Shown one piece after another: positions 18,071-26,741 of a stretch of 64,000 nucleotides of DNA (positions are counted from its first letter, which is position 1; each line of letters begins with the position of its first letter). Both the position numbers and the translations under genes were made by a program. Source of the stretch: Methanomicrobiales archaeon (lineage in GTDB: Archaea; Halobacteriota; Methanomicrobia; Methanomicrobiales; Methanospirillaceae). The DNA lies in assembly GCA_012729535.1 (NCBI GenBank), contig JAAYCY010000049.1, positions 1 to 64,000 of the forward strand, given 5' to 3'. The notes under the pieces were generated by a model. It saw nothing but the letters and a program-made list of their open reading frames with translations. It did not search any database and was not told where the DNA came from.

Positions 18071-19335
18071 TTCGTGATCCCTCTCTGGTCTGCGACTATT
18101 TCAGGAGTTTTTCTCTTCCCGGCCAGGACGGCCAGACTACCCTTATCCCTAAAGGGAAAACCGTTTGTGATAACGTTCATGTCATGGGAGTGAATTATCC
18201 CCGGTATACAAATGAATTCTGGACTGCCCGTCAAAGACAAGCTTCAAAAATCCAGGAGATATCATATCGCGCCTGCTTCAAACCGCAACTTCCCCGGTTT
18301 TTCATAACCCTTCTGACCGAACCTGGAGACATTGTCTATGATCCTTTTTCAGGACGGGGGACAACTCCTGTTGAAGCAGCACTGCTTGGACGGAGGATTA
18401 TTGCCAATGATATCAATCCTCTTTCACGCATACTGGCTGAGCCAAGGCTGAATCCACCTGAACTTGAAGAAGTAAAAACCAGATTATACTCAGTTTCCGA
18501 TTTACCCTCAGTTACATGTGATATTGATCTGTCCATGTTTTATCATCCTGAAACCCTCCGGACAATATGCAGTTTGAGGAAATATCTCACCAGTCGGGTG
18601 GAGGATAACACAGCAGACATGACCGATCGGTGGATTCGGATGGTTGCGACAAACCGGCTTTCTGGTCACTCCCCCGGTTTTTTTTCGGTATATACTCTGC
18701 CTCCAAACCAGGCGGTTTCTCCTGACCGTCAGATAATAATCAACAGGGATAGAAATCAACAGCCGCCTTACCGGGATGTCAGGGAGATTATTCTGAAAAA
18801 AAGCCGTCTGCTTATCAGGGGAATTGAACCAAATCAGATGGAGCAACTTAAGGAAGCAGGACAATCTGCACTTTTTCTTACACAGGATGCTCGATATACT
18901 CCACAAATCCCTGATAACTGGGTAACCCTCACGGTGACTTCCCCCCCGTTCCTGGATATAGTCCAGTATGCTTCTGATAACTGGCTCCGGTGCTGGTTTA
19001 ATGATCTCAATGCTGAAGATATCGGGAAAAACATAACCATGACCAGAAAATTAGCAGACTGGGAGGCTGTTATGCAGGATACTTTCAAAGAACTATACCG
19101 GATTACTAAACCGGGAGGGTATGTAGCCTTTGAGGTTGGTGAAGTCAGGAACGGTTCTGTCAGACTGGATGAGCATGTAATCCCCCTGGGAATCTCTTCC
19201 GGATTTTCCTGTGTTGCAATTATAATCAATCAGCAGGATTTCACCAAGACTGCCAATATCTGGGGTGTCAATAATATGAAAGGTGGAACCAATTCAAACA
19301 GGATAGTTTTGTTTCACAAAAAAACTGATAATTGA
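18067..19335 (+). CDS. DNA methylase-like protein (SPPF amino-methyltransferase)
   Basis: 422 residues with the two motifs of SAM-dependent amino methyltransferases: DPFSGRGTT (92-100, SAM binding, motif I) and TSPPF (291-295, catalytic motif IV). About 190 residues separate them, where a target-recognition region could sit. Motif I precedes motif IV, whereas the SPPY-type beta-class enzymes usually have the reverse order. There is no restriction enzyme gene nearby. The ATG overlaps the tfrB stop by 4 nt, so it is translationally coupled to a metabolic operon. The likely substrate is N4-C or N6-A in DNA, but RNA cannot be ruled out. Confidence 0.8.
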   Translation: MIRDPSLVCDYFRSFSLPGQDGQTTLIPKGKTVCDNVHVMGVNYPRYTNEFWTARQRQASKIQEISYRACFKPQLPRFFITLLTEPGDIVYDPFSGRGTTPVEAALLGRRIIANDINPLSRILAEPRLNPPELEEVKTRLYSVSDLPSVTCDIDLSMFYHPETLRTICSLRKYLTSRVEDNTADMTDRWIRMVATNRLSGHSPGFFSVYTLPPNQAVSPDRQIIINRDRNQQPPYRDVREIILKKSRLLIRGIEPNQMEQLKEAGQSALFLTQDARYTPQIPDNWVTLTVTSPPFLDIVQYASDNWLRCWFNDLNAEDIGKNITMTRKLADWEAVMQDTFKELYRITKPGGYVAFEVGEVRNGSVRLDEHVIPLGISSGFSCVAIIINQQDFTKTANIWGVNNMKGGTNSNRIVLFHKKTDN

Positions 19336-19336
19336 T

Positions 19337-20488
19337 TTATATTGTCATCAGGTAATCAAAAGCTGACAGGGCGGCTTTTGCTCCCTCCCCACAGGCGATT
19401 ATAATCTGTTTACCGGTAATATTGGTAACATCTCCTGCAGCAAAAATACCTGGTGAACTTGTGCGGCAGTTTATGTCTATCTCAACTTCATTTAGTTCAT
19501 TGAGCTGTAAAAGCCCTTCAACAAATTTCGTATTTGGAATCCACCCTATCTCGGTAAATAATCCGTCAAGCCTGATCTCATCCGTCTTACCTGTGTCTTT
19601 ATTCCGTATTACGACACCGGATAACCGGCCATCGCCCTGGAGTTCAGATATTTCATATCCGGTATGGGTTATGATATTATTTTTCTGCGTATACTGGCTC
19701 TTGTAGATATCATCTGCCTTGATCTGACTTCTTACAAAAAGGTGAACTTCTTTTGCAATTCCGCTCATCTCAATAGCGGTGGTTAGCGCTGAGTTCCCTC
19801 CTCCTACTACTCCGACTATCTTTTCCCTGAATATGGGTCCGTCACAGGTTGCACATACCGAAAGACCCCTTCCCATAAACTGTTCTTCCCGGGGCACACC
19901 AAGTTTTCGCGGTTTTTTGCCCTGAGCCAGTATTACTGTTTTCCCTTTGTATTCCTGGTTTGATACGGTTTTTATGGCAAATCCTCCGGATGTGGGAAGC
20001 AATGAAGATACCTCGTCAAGTTCTATCCTAATCTCAAGTTCCCGGATCTGGTCTTCAAATTTTGCCATAAGATCATCACCGGTAATCATCCGGTAACCCA
20101 TGTAATTTTCAATATTCCAGCTTTCAAGTGCCTGACCCCCGACATCAGGCGAAATGATAAGGGTTTTCAGATTTTTTCTGACACAATAGAGTGCTGCAGT
20201 AAGACCTGCCGGACCGGCACCACAAATGATAACATCAAATAAATCAGTTTGCTTATCTGTGGAAAAGAGCTCGCGAAGCTTGTCTGTGTCAAAACCTACG
20301 ATTATTTCGTCACCTGCAACGATAACCGGAACACCGTACTGACCGGAGATTTCTACCATCTCTTTTGCCGCTTTTCGGTCTATTCCTACGTCAATAGATC
20401 GGTATGGGACATTATTCCGGTCTAAAAATGCTTTTACGAGCCGGCAGTATGGGCAATTCTGGGTTGAATAGACTGTAACATCAGGCAT
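19337..20488 (-). CDS. Glutaredoxin-thioredoxin reductase fusion
   Basis: 383 residues with two domains. Residues 1-78 are a glutaredoxin/NrdH-like domain with C12-P-Y-C15 and the cis-Pro segment YGVPVI. Residues 82-383 are a thioredoxin reductase: FAD motif VIICGAGPAGLTAAL, redox pair C212-A-T-C215 followed by DGP, NAD(P) motif VGVVGGGNSAL, and the C-terminal FAAGDVTN. The fusion should let the flavoprotein pass electrons directly to its own dithiol domain. The NADPH-specific residues are not obvious. It converges on the methylase gene with a 1-nt gap. Confidence 0.93.
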   Translation of the reverse strand: MPDVTVYSTQNCPYCRLVKAFLDRNNVPYRSIDVGIDRKAAKEMVEISGQYGVPVIVAGDEIIVGFDTDKLRELFSTDKQTDLFDVIICGAGPAGLTAALYCVRKNLKTLIISPDVGGQALESWNIENYMGYRMITGDDLMAKFEDQIRELEIRIELDEVSSLLPTSGGFAIKTVSNQEYKGKTVILAQGKKPRKLGVPREEQFMGRGLSVCATCDGPIFREKIVGVVGGGNSALTTAIEMSGIAKEVHLFVRSQIKADDIYKSQYTQKNNIITHTGYEISELQGDGRLSGVVIRNKDTGKTDEIRLDGLFTEIGWIPNTKFVEGLLQLNELNEVEIDINCRTSSPGIFAAGDVTNITGKQIIIACGEGAKAALSAFDYLMTI

Positions 20489-20546
20489 AATGGATAGTTA
20501 TGTATCTGGTGCATAAAAGAGAAACGGACAAAAGGGAAAATCCCTT

Positions 20547-21068
20547 TTATTCTTTACGGCTGAGCAGGAAAACAACAAGTCCAGCTAAAACCGGGGCAAA
20601 AAAGAGTGGTGACTGCGTAGCGAAAGGTGCAGGTGTATCTGGCTCTGTCGGGACATCAGCAATGGTTCCGCTCTGGGATGGAACGACCGATGCATCAACA
20701 CTGCCTTCTTTTCCCGGGATAAATGAAAGGTCAAGGCGTTGGGATTCACCTGCAAAGAGTTTAACTTTTTCAACAGATTGCATATCCTCTATCCAGAAAG
20801 TGATGTATTCACCGATCTGTTCTTCTGCACCATTTACAACCAGACGGCGGTCAAATGTTTCAGGTCCGCCATAGGTTCCAGGTTCAGATGTGGTTACATT
20901 ACCAACCTCAACTCCGTTAATTTTCGCAAGGATTACCACACCTGCATCAGCAGGGGAACCATTTACTGTTGCATTTCCATAGAATTCGTAAGGCAGCGGT
21001 GGAATTGCATTAACACCGATTACCAGTGCTGCTACTAACAGGAGGCAGGCTCCAACTTTATTGAACAT
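20547..21068 (-). CDS. Exported, C-terminally membrane-anchored protein
   Basis: 173 residues. There is a signal peptide (about 1-21), a beta-sandwich-like body (FYGNATVNGSPADAGVVI) recurring in Methanomicrobiales surface proteins, a Pro/Ser/Thr-rich stretch, and a C-terminal hydrophobic helix ending in SRKE. A clear ribosome site (GGAG, about 9 nt before the ATG) sets the start. Contains N-glycosylation sequons. It is downstream of the cohesin/dockerin pair on the same strand, possibly their membrane anchor or an unrelated surface protein. Function unknown. Confidence 0.8.
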   Translation of the reverse strand: MFNKVGACLLLVAALVIGVNAIPPLPYEFYGNATVNGSPADAGVVILAKINGVEVGNVTTSEPGTYGGPETFDRRLVVNGAEEQIGEYITFWIEDMQSVEKVKLFAGESQRLDLSFIPGKEGSVDASVVPSQSGTIADVPTEPDTPAPFATQSPLFFAPVLAGLVVFLLSRKE

Positions 21069-21131
21069 TTAAAGGTCTCCTCTTTTGGTATCTTTTATTA
21101 TTTCAGTCCGTTAAAAATATAGGAGTTTGTT

Positions 21132-22151
21132 TTAATAACCCGGTGACATGGTTTCCGGTGAATTCATATAGATCCAGAAGGCCTGACAGGGGTCAAGCAT
21201 TATCTGCGCATTTGAATTTCCCCTGATTCCTGCATCCCGATATTGTTGATTACTGCTGTCAAACGGGATCACATATGTCCATGATGCAAGTCCTGAAAGC
21301 GCAGATTCAGCAGACTTAGAGCTGGTCCCGGTTATACCAGCAAGGTTCCATCCTGCGTTCAGTGTTTTTGCCCCGGCCAAAAGACTGCTCCCTGACAGGG
21401 GAATACCAACAGGAGTGGTTGAAAAAATCCAGTATCCGGTCATAGGCTTTAAGACATCATCTTTTCCAATGGTTATCCATCCGGCTGTACTGTCATAAGT
21501 CAGGATTGAGTGACCTGCACTCTGGACATTTTTGAATATTTCAGCAGTGTTGGATCCAGGTGTAAGCTGAACCGGGATATTCACAAGGTTCCATCCAGGT
21601 AGCAGGTTTACCGTTAGTTCTCCAAAAGGAGCTGTTGTTGGAGCCGGGGTATGAGTGATCACCGGAGTCTGGGTAGGTACCGGTGTTTGTCCGGGAACCG
21701 ATATTGTTCCGGGTTTTAATACGGTAGTGACAGCATTTCCTGCATCATCATCAAGCTGGACTGTGCTCATGGTGATTTGTGCACTTCCAGCACCGACTGC
21801 CTGAAGGTTCAGGGTTGCAAGGGTGATACCACCTGCTCCCGCTTCTACTCCGCTGTTCAAATCAATAGCGCTAAGAAGATATGATCCTCCTTCTCCTGCA
21901 GTTGCATCAGAGAGCGCTGCCCATGATGGAAAGGTTGCTCCCATTACTGTCACAACGGCCTGATTATCTGATGCTACCGTCATCCGGTATCCTGACAATC
22001 CGTTTGGCAGGGTGTCTATGGTAATATCAGAAGTTCCTGAAGTTCCCGCAGCGAGAGTGACTGGTCCGATTGAAATTACTTCTGAAAGGACACTTGGTAT
22101 GATACATCCGGATAACAGGAGTATCATCAGTATCGTCTGAAAAAAATTCAT
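21132..22151 (-). CDS. Exported protein with cohesin-like domain
   Basis: 339 residues. After a signal peptide (1-23), residues 25-150 look like a cohesin/CBM-type beta-sandwich: ISIGPVTLAAGTSGTSDITI opening, LSGYRMTVASDNQAV, LATLNLQAVGAGSAQITM and the VQLDDDAGNAV end strand. A Pro/Thr linker (153-174) leads to a C-terminal domain with repeated GWNLVNIP, MTGYWIF, GWNLAGITG and AFWIYM motifs, also seen in archaeal and bacterial surface proteins. The start overlaps the stop of the dockerin gene by 4 nt. Cohesin binds dockerin in known systems, so a partner relation is likely but inferred. Confidence 0.75.
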   Translation of the reverse strand: MNFFQTILMILLLSGCIIPSVLSEVISIGPVTLAAGTSGTSDITIDTLPNGLSGYRMTVASDNQAVVTVMGATFPSWAALSDATAGEGGSYLLSAIDLNSGVEAGAGGITLATLNLQAVGAGSAQITMSTVQLDDDAGNAVTTVLKPGTISVPGQTPVPTQTPVITHTPAPTTAPFGELTVNLLPGWNLVNIPVQLTPGSNTAEIFKNVQSAGHSILTYDSTAGWITIGKDDVLKPMTGYWIFSTTPVGIPLSGSSLLAGAKTLNAGWNLAGITGTSSKSAESALSGLASWTYVIPFDSSNQQYRDAGIRGNSNAQIMLDPCQAFWIYMNSPETMSPGY

Positions 22152-23692
22152 GGTTGTATCTCCGCGAAAAGTGCCTGAACATCGCTTAAATCCAGACCTC
22201 CGTTCTCATTAAAGTCAAATGCGGACTGGAAATCCTGCTTTGAGATCCAGTCAAAATACTGGAAAAATACCGTGGGATCCTGAAGATCCATCTTTCCATT
22301 GCCATTCAGGTCTTCATATTTCCCGTCCCCGTCCGGGTCTGTTGGCACTGGTCCGTCACCGCCTAACGGACCTATTGACAGCACGTTAAAAGGAGTTTTA
22401 TCCTCATTTCCCTGCACTTCAAGAACCCAGAGATCACCGCTGGTGTGATTACCGGAAAGATCTCCATCTGATGATGCAGTCATACCGGTGATCATGAGAG
22501 TGCCAGTGTCTGTCTTCCCGACCCATGATCCCCGGTCTACTGATGACCCGCCAATAAGCCGGTGCCAGAGCAGGGTACCATTTTCGTCAACTTCCCCGAT
22601 TACCAGGTCTGCTTCACCATGGTTTCCGGAAAAATCACCATCAACCGAATAACTATCTCCTACAAAGTAAGCCCCTCCTCCGGCAGCCGGCTCCAGTTTC
22701 CAGACATTATCGCTGAAACTTCCGCCAAAGGATTTCTCCCAGATGAGGTTTCCTTCAGGATCGAGGCGCAAAAGCCAGATATCTCCTGCTCCATGGTTGT
22801 TGCTGACATCTCCGTCTGATGATGCTGTTACTGCTGCAACCATCAGGTCGCCTGAAGTAAGTTCAATAACCGAGTGACCCCAGTCAAGAGACGAGCCCCC
22901 ATAAGAATAGTCCCAGAGAGGAGTTCCATTAAGGTCTGTTTTCAGAACCCAGATATCACTGCTGGTTGTGCCTGGAGATGTTGCATTATCTGTTGAATTG
23001 GTATTTCCACATGCAACAAGTGAACCATCACTGGTCGTGATTATACTGGTTCCACTATCACGCCCATCGCTTCCATATGCACGTTGCCAGATAATATTAC
23101 CCTTTGAATCAAGCCTAAGCATCCATAAATCACCGGTTCTGGAGGACATTGAGTACCCACAGACAATGATGTGTCCGTCAGGAAGAACAACCAGATCTGA
23201 TCCTTCATCGGTGTTGGTCTCTCCGAGCGCACGTTCCCACCTGATATTCCCATCCGGTCCCAGGTTTACAACCCACATGTCACCATTTCCATGATAATCA
23301 CTGACATCTCCGTTGAATGATCCGGTTGTACCAATCAAAGCAGCTCCACCATCTGGAAGATTGCGGATTGAAAGGGCATAATCAGTTTCATTGCCCCCGA
23401 TTAATTTTTCCCACAGGACTGTGCTGTTTTTATCAAATCTTATGACCCAGACATCACCATTACCCAGATGCCCAAGGTCAATTGAATCATCAGGATATGC
23501 TACTCCACACACCGTCACATTCCCATCCGCTGATGTATCAAGCCCATATCCCCATTCCGGGCCGTCCGGAAGACCGAAAGCTAGGTTTTTGAGGATATCT
23601 CCTGGAACCGCTCCCAAAACGGTTCCGGGAATTAATACCAGCATACATAGAACAAATATAATATGGTACCCTTTCACTACACTCTCCCCCAT
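22148..23692 (-). CDS. Exported seven-bladed beta-propeller protein with C-terminal dockerin
   Basis: 514 residues: signal peptide 11-28, then seven ~50-residue repeats each with a GD(V/L/I)WV(L/I)-type strand and a Trp-containing 'xLWxxxxGG' turn, consistent with a seven-bladed propeller. Residues 447-514 form a type I dockerin with two calcium loops, DLNGNGKMDLQD (461-472) and DFNENGGLDLSD (493-504), having D/N at positions 1, 3, 5 and 12. First gene of a coupled pair with the cohesin-like gene (4-nt overlap). A TATA box 28 nt before the ATG suggests a leaderless mRNA. Confidence 0.88.
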   Translation of the reverse strand: MGESVVKGYHIIFVLCMLVLIPGTVLGAVPGDILKNLAFGLPDGPEWGYGLDTSADGNVTVCGVAYPDDSIDLGHLGNGDVWVIRFDKNSTVLWEKLIGGNETDYALSIRNLPDGGAALIGTTGSFNGDVSDYHGNGDMWVVNLGPDGNIRWERALGETNTDEGSDLVVLPDGHIIVCGYSMSSRTGDLWMLRLDSKGNIIWQRAYGSDGRDSGTSIITTSDGSLVACGNTNSTDNATSPGTTSSDIWVLKTDLNGTPLWDYSYGGSSLDWGHSVIELTSGDLMVAAVTASSDGDVSNNHGAGDIWLLRLDPEGNLIWEKSFGGSFSDNVWKLEPAAGGGAYFVGDSYSVDGDFSGNHGEADLVIGEVDENGTLLWHRLIGGSSVDRGSWVGKTDTGTLMITGMTASSDGDLSGNHTSGDLWVLEVQGNEDKTPFNVLSIGPLGGDGPVPTDPDGDGKYEDLNGNGKMDLQDPTVFFQYFDWISKQDFQSAFDFNENGGLDLSDVQALFAEIQP

Positions 23693-23715
23693 TTAAGAAA
23701 TATTCGGGGATAGTG

Positions 23716-23747
23716 AATATAAAGGTTCTTCATTACCGGATATCCGG
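23716..23747 (-). promoter_or_regulatory. Promoter of the dockerin/cohesin pair with adjacent palindrome
   Basis: The minus strand has CTTTATATT (23716-23724) about 28 nt before the ATG at 23692, so the transcript is probably leaderless. Twelve nt farther upstream is a perfect 12-nt palindrome CCGGATATCCGG (23736-23747), a candidate regulator site. Confidence 0.5.
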
Positions 23748-23783
23748 ATGTAAAAGATGTTAAAAAAGGGATGCCCGGACTAT

Positions 23784-24548
23784 TTATGCCTGGGCAGTTG
23801 AATTTAATGTTTCATTATGTGAAGCTGGTTCATCCGGAACTGCGTTCGTCTCATCAGGGGAGGCTTCTTTCTCTTCTGCATCATTGTCCAGGAATATTCC
23901 TGAACCAATGAACCAGGATCCATCAACTGAGTTGACATATACCATCTTCTTCATGACTTTTCCCTGGTTAAGGATATTAGACGCAGAGAATTCTACAAAA
24001 CCCTCGCCATTCTTTGCTGCATCAATCATCATCTGGACATAACGTGTCCCTTCAGAATCGGAAAACCCGATCTGGTTAGTTCCAACAGATGCAAGGTCCA
24101 TTGGATTTGCTAATACCTTTCCTTCCATATCATATGCAAAAACTGGCATGGCAGGATCTGCATATGGCCCCATGCGATCATTAAATGCAGAAATTGCTGC
24201 ATCCTTTCCTGCTTTGAGGGCTATCATACGGGTATCTTTTACAAACGCTGCAAGTTCGTTTCTTATCTTTTCAGCATTAAAAATTTCAGGTTCACTGACA
24301 GCAGATTCTGATGTTTCATGTACCTCCGTTTCATTAATAATCTCTTCTGATTCTGATACAATTTCTGTCAGATTATTGGTGGTTTCGTTGAATAAATCGA
24401 TAGTTTCCGATAAATTTACTGGAACCTGCTCTACAGTATCAATGATACCGGTCTCATTTTCCACACTATCAGTTGCCATACATGAACCGATAATATAGAG
24501 AAGTACGAAAAAGATAGATACAATTCTAAAATGTGCTTTCATGCCCAT
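23784..24548 (-). CDS. Exported single-Cache-domain protein
   Basis: 254 residues, with a signal peptide (about 1-25), an acidic Glu/Asn-rich spacer with several N-x-S/T sequons (30-85), then an sCache_2-type domain (about 88-215: FAYDMEGKVLANPMDLASVG, QMMIDAAKNGEGFVEF, YVNSVDGSWFIGSGIF). Cache domains bind small organic ligands outside the cell. There is no transmembrane or signalling domain after it, so it is a free or surface-bound binding protein. The C-terminus is acidic. It is divergent from the TPR membrane protein. Confidence 0.8.
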   Translation of the reverse strand: MGMKAHFRIVSIFFVLLYIIGSCMATDSVENETGIIDTVEQVPVNLSETIDLFNETTNNLTEIVSESEEIINETEVHETSESAVSEPEIFNAEKIRNELAAFVKDTRMIALKAGKDAAISAFNDRMGPYADPAMPVFAYDMEGKVLANPMDLASVGTNQIGFSDSEGTRYVQMMIDAAKNGEGFVEFSASNILNQGKVMKKMVYVNSVDGSWFIGSGIFLDNDAEEKEASPDETNAVPDEPASHNETLNSTAQA

Positions 24549-24724
24549 ACAAATTGCTCCCGAAAATATTTATGGGTGATTATCTGTACAACAAATCCTG
24601 ATAGGGAATTGTTATTTCCGAATAAAGTAATCTGGATATTTAAGTTCTCAGGATTGTTGTTATGGGAACTGATAATCAGGTTTGATGGAGTAGAAAATTT
24701 GCAGGGATAATTTCTGTAATTTCC

Positions 24725-26293
24725 GTGTGTGGTATTGTGCAAGAAGAAGAAATTAATAATCTCTATAAAAATGGCATTGAGGCGTTTAAAAAAGGAGAAC
24801 TGACTCATGCAGGTGACCTTTTCATGCAGGTTATCGATGAAAAGGAAGATCATCACCGTGCATGGAATGCCCTTGGAGTGGTTCTTACAAAGACGAAAAA
24901 GTATGATAAAGCAGATGTCTGCTTTGAAAATGCACTTTCCCTTGACCCCTCGAACGAAGTGTATGAGAAAAACCGGAAAAAAAATAAAAAACATGTACCA
25001 AGTGGTATCCGGGGACTATTATCTGCTGATAATCTCTTCCTGCCTTTACCTGTAAAGCCGGTTTTCCTTCTTATCGGGTTTGCAGTACTGATATTTCTGG
25101 TAATTACAATTTTTCTAATCATTCCATTTCTGTTTCCTGCCCCTATATCAGATACCGCTGGAGAAATCCCGGTTCATGTAGAACAGGCAGATGAATTGGT
25201 ATTACTAACCAATGTCGGAGGCCCGGGACTTGAAAAAGTTAGTCAATTTAAAATTACCGGTAATAATCAGACAATATTTGCACCCGACAGGAGTGAAAGG
25301 ATTCTTGGAACCGACAGGGGGGCTATGCTTGCCATTCCGGTTGATGAGCTTCATGCGGTAGTACTCGATGATGAGATAACCATTCGTGTATATGCCATTT
25401 TTCCTGATGATACAAGCAGGCTGGTTGTAACAGAAAGACTAGTATTACCCGCTCCAACTCCGGAACCTGTGCCGGCTACCCCTGTCCCTGTACAGTATAC
25501 GCCGGTTTTTAAGAAGGGTGATATCGTATTAGACAATGAGACCGGAAAATATCGTCTCATCTCTGATCTGCTGCCTGATCATCAGTACCTCACATATTCG
25601 CTGAGCAGACGAAATGATGGTCTATTTACCCTTCTCAATGCAGGAGAGAATGAGAGCATGATGGAATATGACAAAAAAGTCATATCTTCAGGTCTGCATC
25701 TTCCCTATGAGGAATATCCGTACGGTATGTCATTGCAGGCTTACCTTGTATCGAAAAGTCCTGAAAGTGTAGCATATCCGCTTTACAACCCCGGGGATAT
25801 TGTATCGCGGATGCCTGGAGAGGCTATTGAAGCATTGATTATCCTGGGATATGACAAGGGGACAGATGAATATGCAACAGACACTATTATGAGGTATCCC
25901 ACCGGAGAATGGGGTTTCCGGCCAGGTGCCATAGCAGCCTGGGTCTCCCGTTCAGACATTGAAAGGATGTATTCCTCAAGGATCAACCGGATTGCCTTAA
26001 GCAGAATTGGTATTGGTGCCGATTCATCACCTCCGGGAACTCATCCGGCATACCGTGAAGGAGATATTATTGCAAAGGACCGGGGAGCAGATTCACAAGA
26101 GCTCCTTATCCTTTCCTATGATCAGAACACCAGTTCTTACAATACGGATGTTATTTACCATACATATGGAGGATCATGGGAGAGAAGTGGAGAAAATACC
26201 TCGGTTTTAAGGTCTGTCCTGGAACGCCAGTATCCATATAAAGTAAGAACTGTTGATATATCACTGGTTACGGTTAATGACCAGTTGGGATAA
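24725..26293 (+). CDS. Membrane protein with cytoplasmic TPR and external triplicated domain
   Basis: 522 residues. The N-terminal part (8-80) has two TPR repeats, a transmembrane helix spans about 112-138, and a long external part follows: a beta-domain (150-240), a Pro/Thr linker (242-258) and three related modules starting with GDIV at 265, 357 and 446, each followed by LxxxYDxxTxxYxTD-like text. The start is GTG; another GTG four codons on is equally possible. Predicted topology is N-terminus inside. I do not know the function. The modules look like a repeated beta-sheet unit not assigned to a family I recognise. Confidence 0.75.
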   Translation: MCGIVQEEEINNLYKNGIEAFKKGELTHAGDLFMQVIDEKEDHHRAWNALGVVLTKTKKYDKADVCFENALSLDPSNEVYEKNRKKNKKHVPSGIRGLLSADNLFLPLPVKPVFLLIGFAVLIFLVITIFLIIPFLFPAPISDTAGEIPVHVEQADELVLLTNVGGPGLEKVSQFKITGNNQTIFAPDRSERILGTDRGAMLAIPVDELHAVVLDDEITIRVYAIFPDDTSRLVVTERLVLPAPTPEPVPATPVPVQYTPVFKKGDIVLDNETGKYRLISDLLPDHQYLTYSLSRRNDGLFTLLNAGENESMMEYDKKVISSGLHLPYEEYPYGMSLQAYLVSKSPESVAYPLYNPGDIVSRMPGEAIEALIILGYDKGTDEYATDTIMRYPTGEWGFRPGAIAAWVSRSDIERMYSSRINRIALSRIGIGADSSPPGTHPAYREGDIIAKDRGADSQELLILSYDQNTSSYNTDVIYHTYGGSWERSGENTSVLRSVLERQYPYKVRTVDISLVTVNDQLG

Positions 26294-26314
26294 CCCCCGA
26301 CAATAAAATTTTCC

Positions 26315-26322
26315 TTTTTTTT
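26315..26322 (+). terminator. T8 run after the TPR membrane-protein gene
   Basis: Eight T residues 22 nt past the stop codon on the plus strand, with TTTT just before, typical of archaeal termination. Confidence 0.5.
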
Positions 26323-26333
26323 CTCGATATTTC

Positions 26334-26732
26334 TCACCTGATTGGAGCAAGAGATGATGGCTCTTCCATGATAATTATCGGAATTGTAAGGTTTCTATCC
26401 CTATATCCCTGGGCAGAGGCCATAATCTGTAATTTATACATGTTTTCAGGTTCTGCAAGTGAAATAGGAATGATGGTCTGATATGATCCTGCACCTGAAA
26501 AGATTTTCTTATCCATACCCTGGAAAGTAAAGAATAGAGAAGCATTGACAGGTTCATTATCGCTCGTCCGTACCATTCCATGAACCCGGATAACATCTCC
26601 TGGTGCATAATACCCCTTATCAGTTTTAACTGAAACTGAGAGGATATTGCTTTCATTTTCTGCAATTGAGGACTGGACAATTATTCCGGTTACCATAACC
26701 AGAAGGATGAGTATTACCTTTCTTTTTCTCAT
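26334..26732 (-). CDS. Exported beta-sandwich protein, unknown function
   Basis: 132 residues with a signal peptide (about 1-25). The body VKTDKGYYAPGDVIRVHGMV and NASLFFTFQG resembles the MG2/bacterial Ig-like sandwich that occurs in surface proteins. It follows the M13 peptidase gene by 9 nt on the same strand, so the two are probably co-transcribed. No catalytic motif seen. Confidence 0.7.
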   Translation of the reverse strand: MRKRKVILILLVMVTGIIVQSSIAENESNILSVSVKTDKGYYAPGDVIRVHGMVRTSDNEPVNASLFFTFQGMDKKIFSGAGSYQTIIPISLAEPENMYKLQIMASAQGYRDRNLTIPIIIMEEPSSLAPIR

Positions 26733-26741
26733 GAATCTAAT

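Noticed and set aside
18067-19335. Restriction-modification system
   Set aside because: No endonuclease, specificity or ATPase gene adjoins the methylase-like gene.
23041-23253. Small same-strand frame inside the propeller gene
   Set aside because: Lies wholly in another frame of the dockerin protein gene and has no ribosome site.
24539-24994. 151-residue Phe/Ile-rich frame on the minus strand
   Set aside because: Covers the promoter gap and the antisense of the TPR membrane gene; AT-driven composition.
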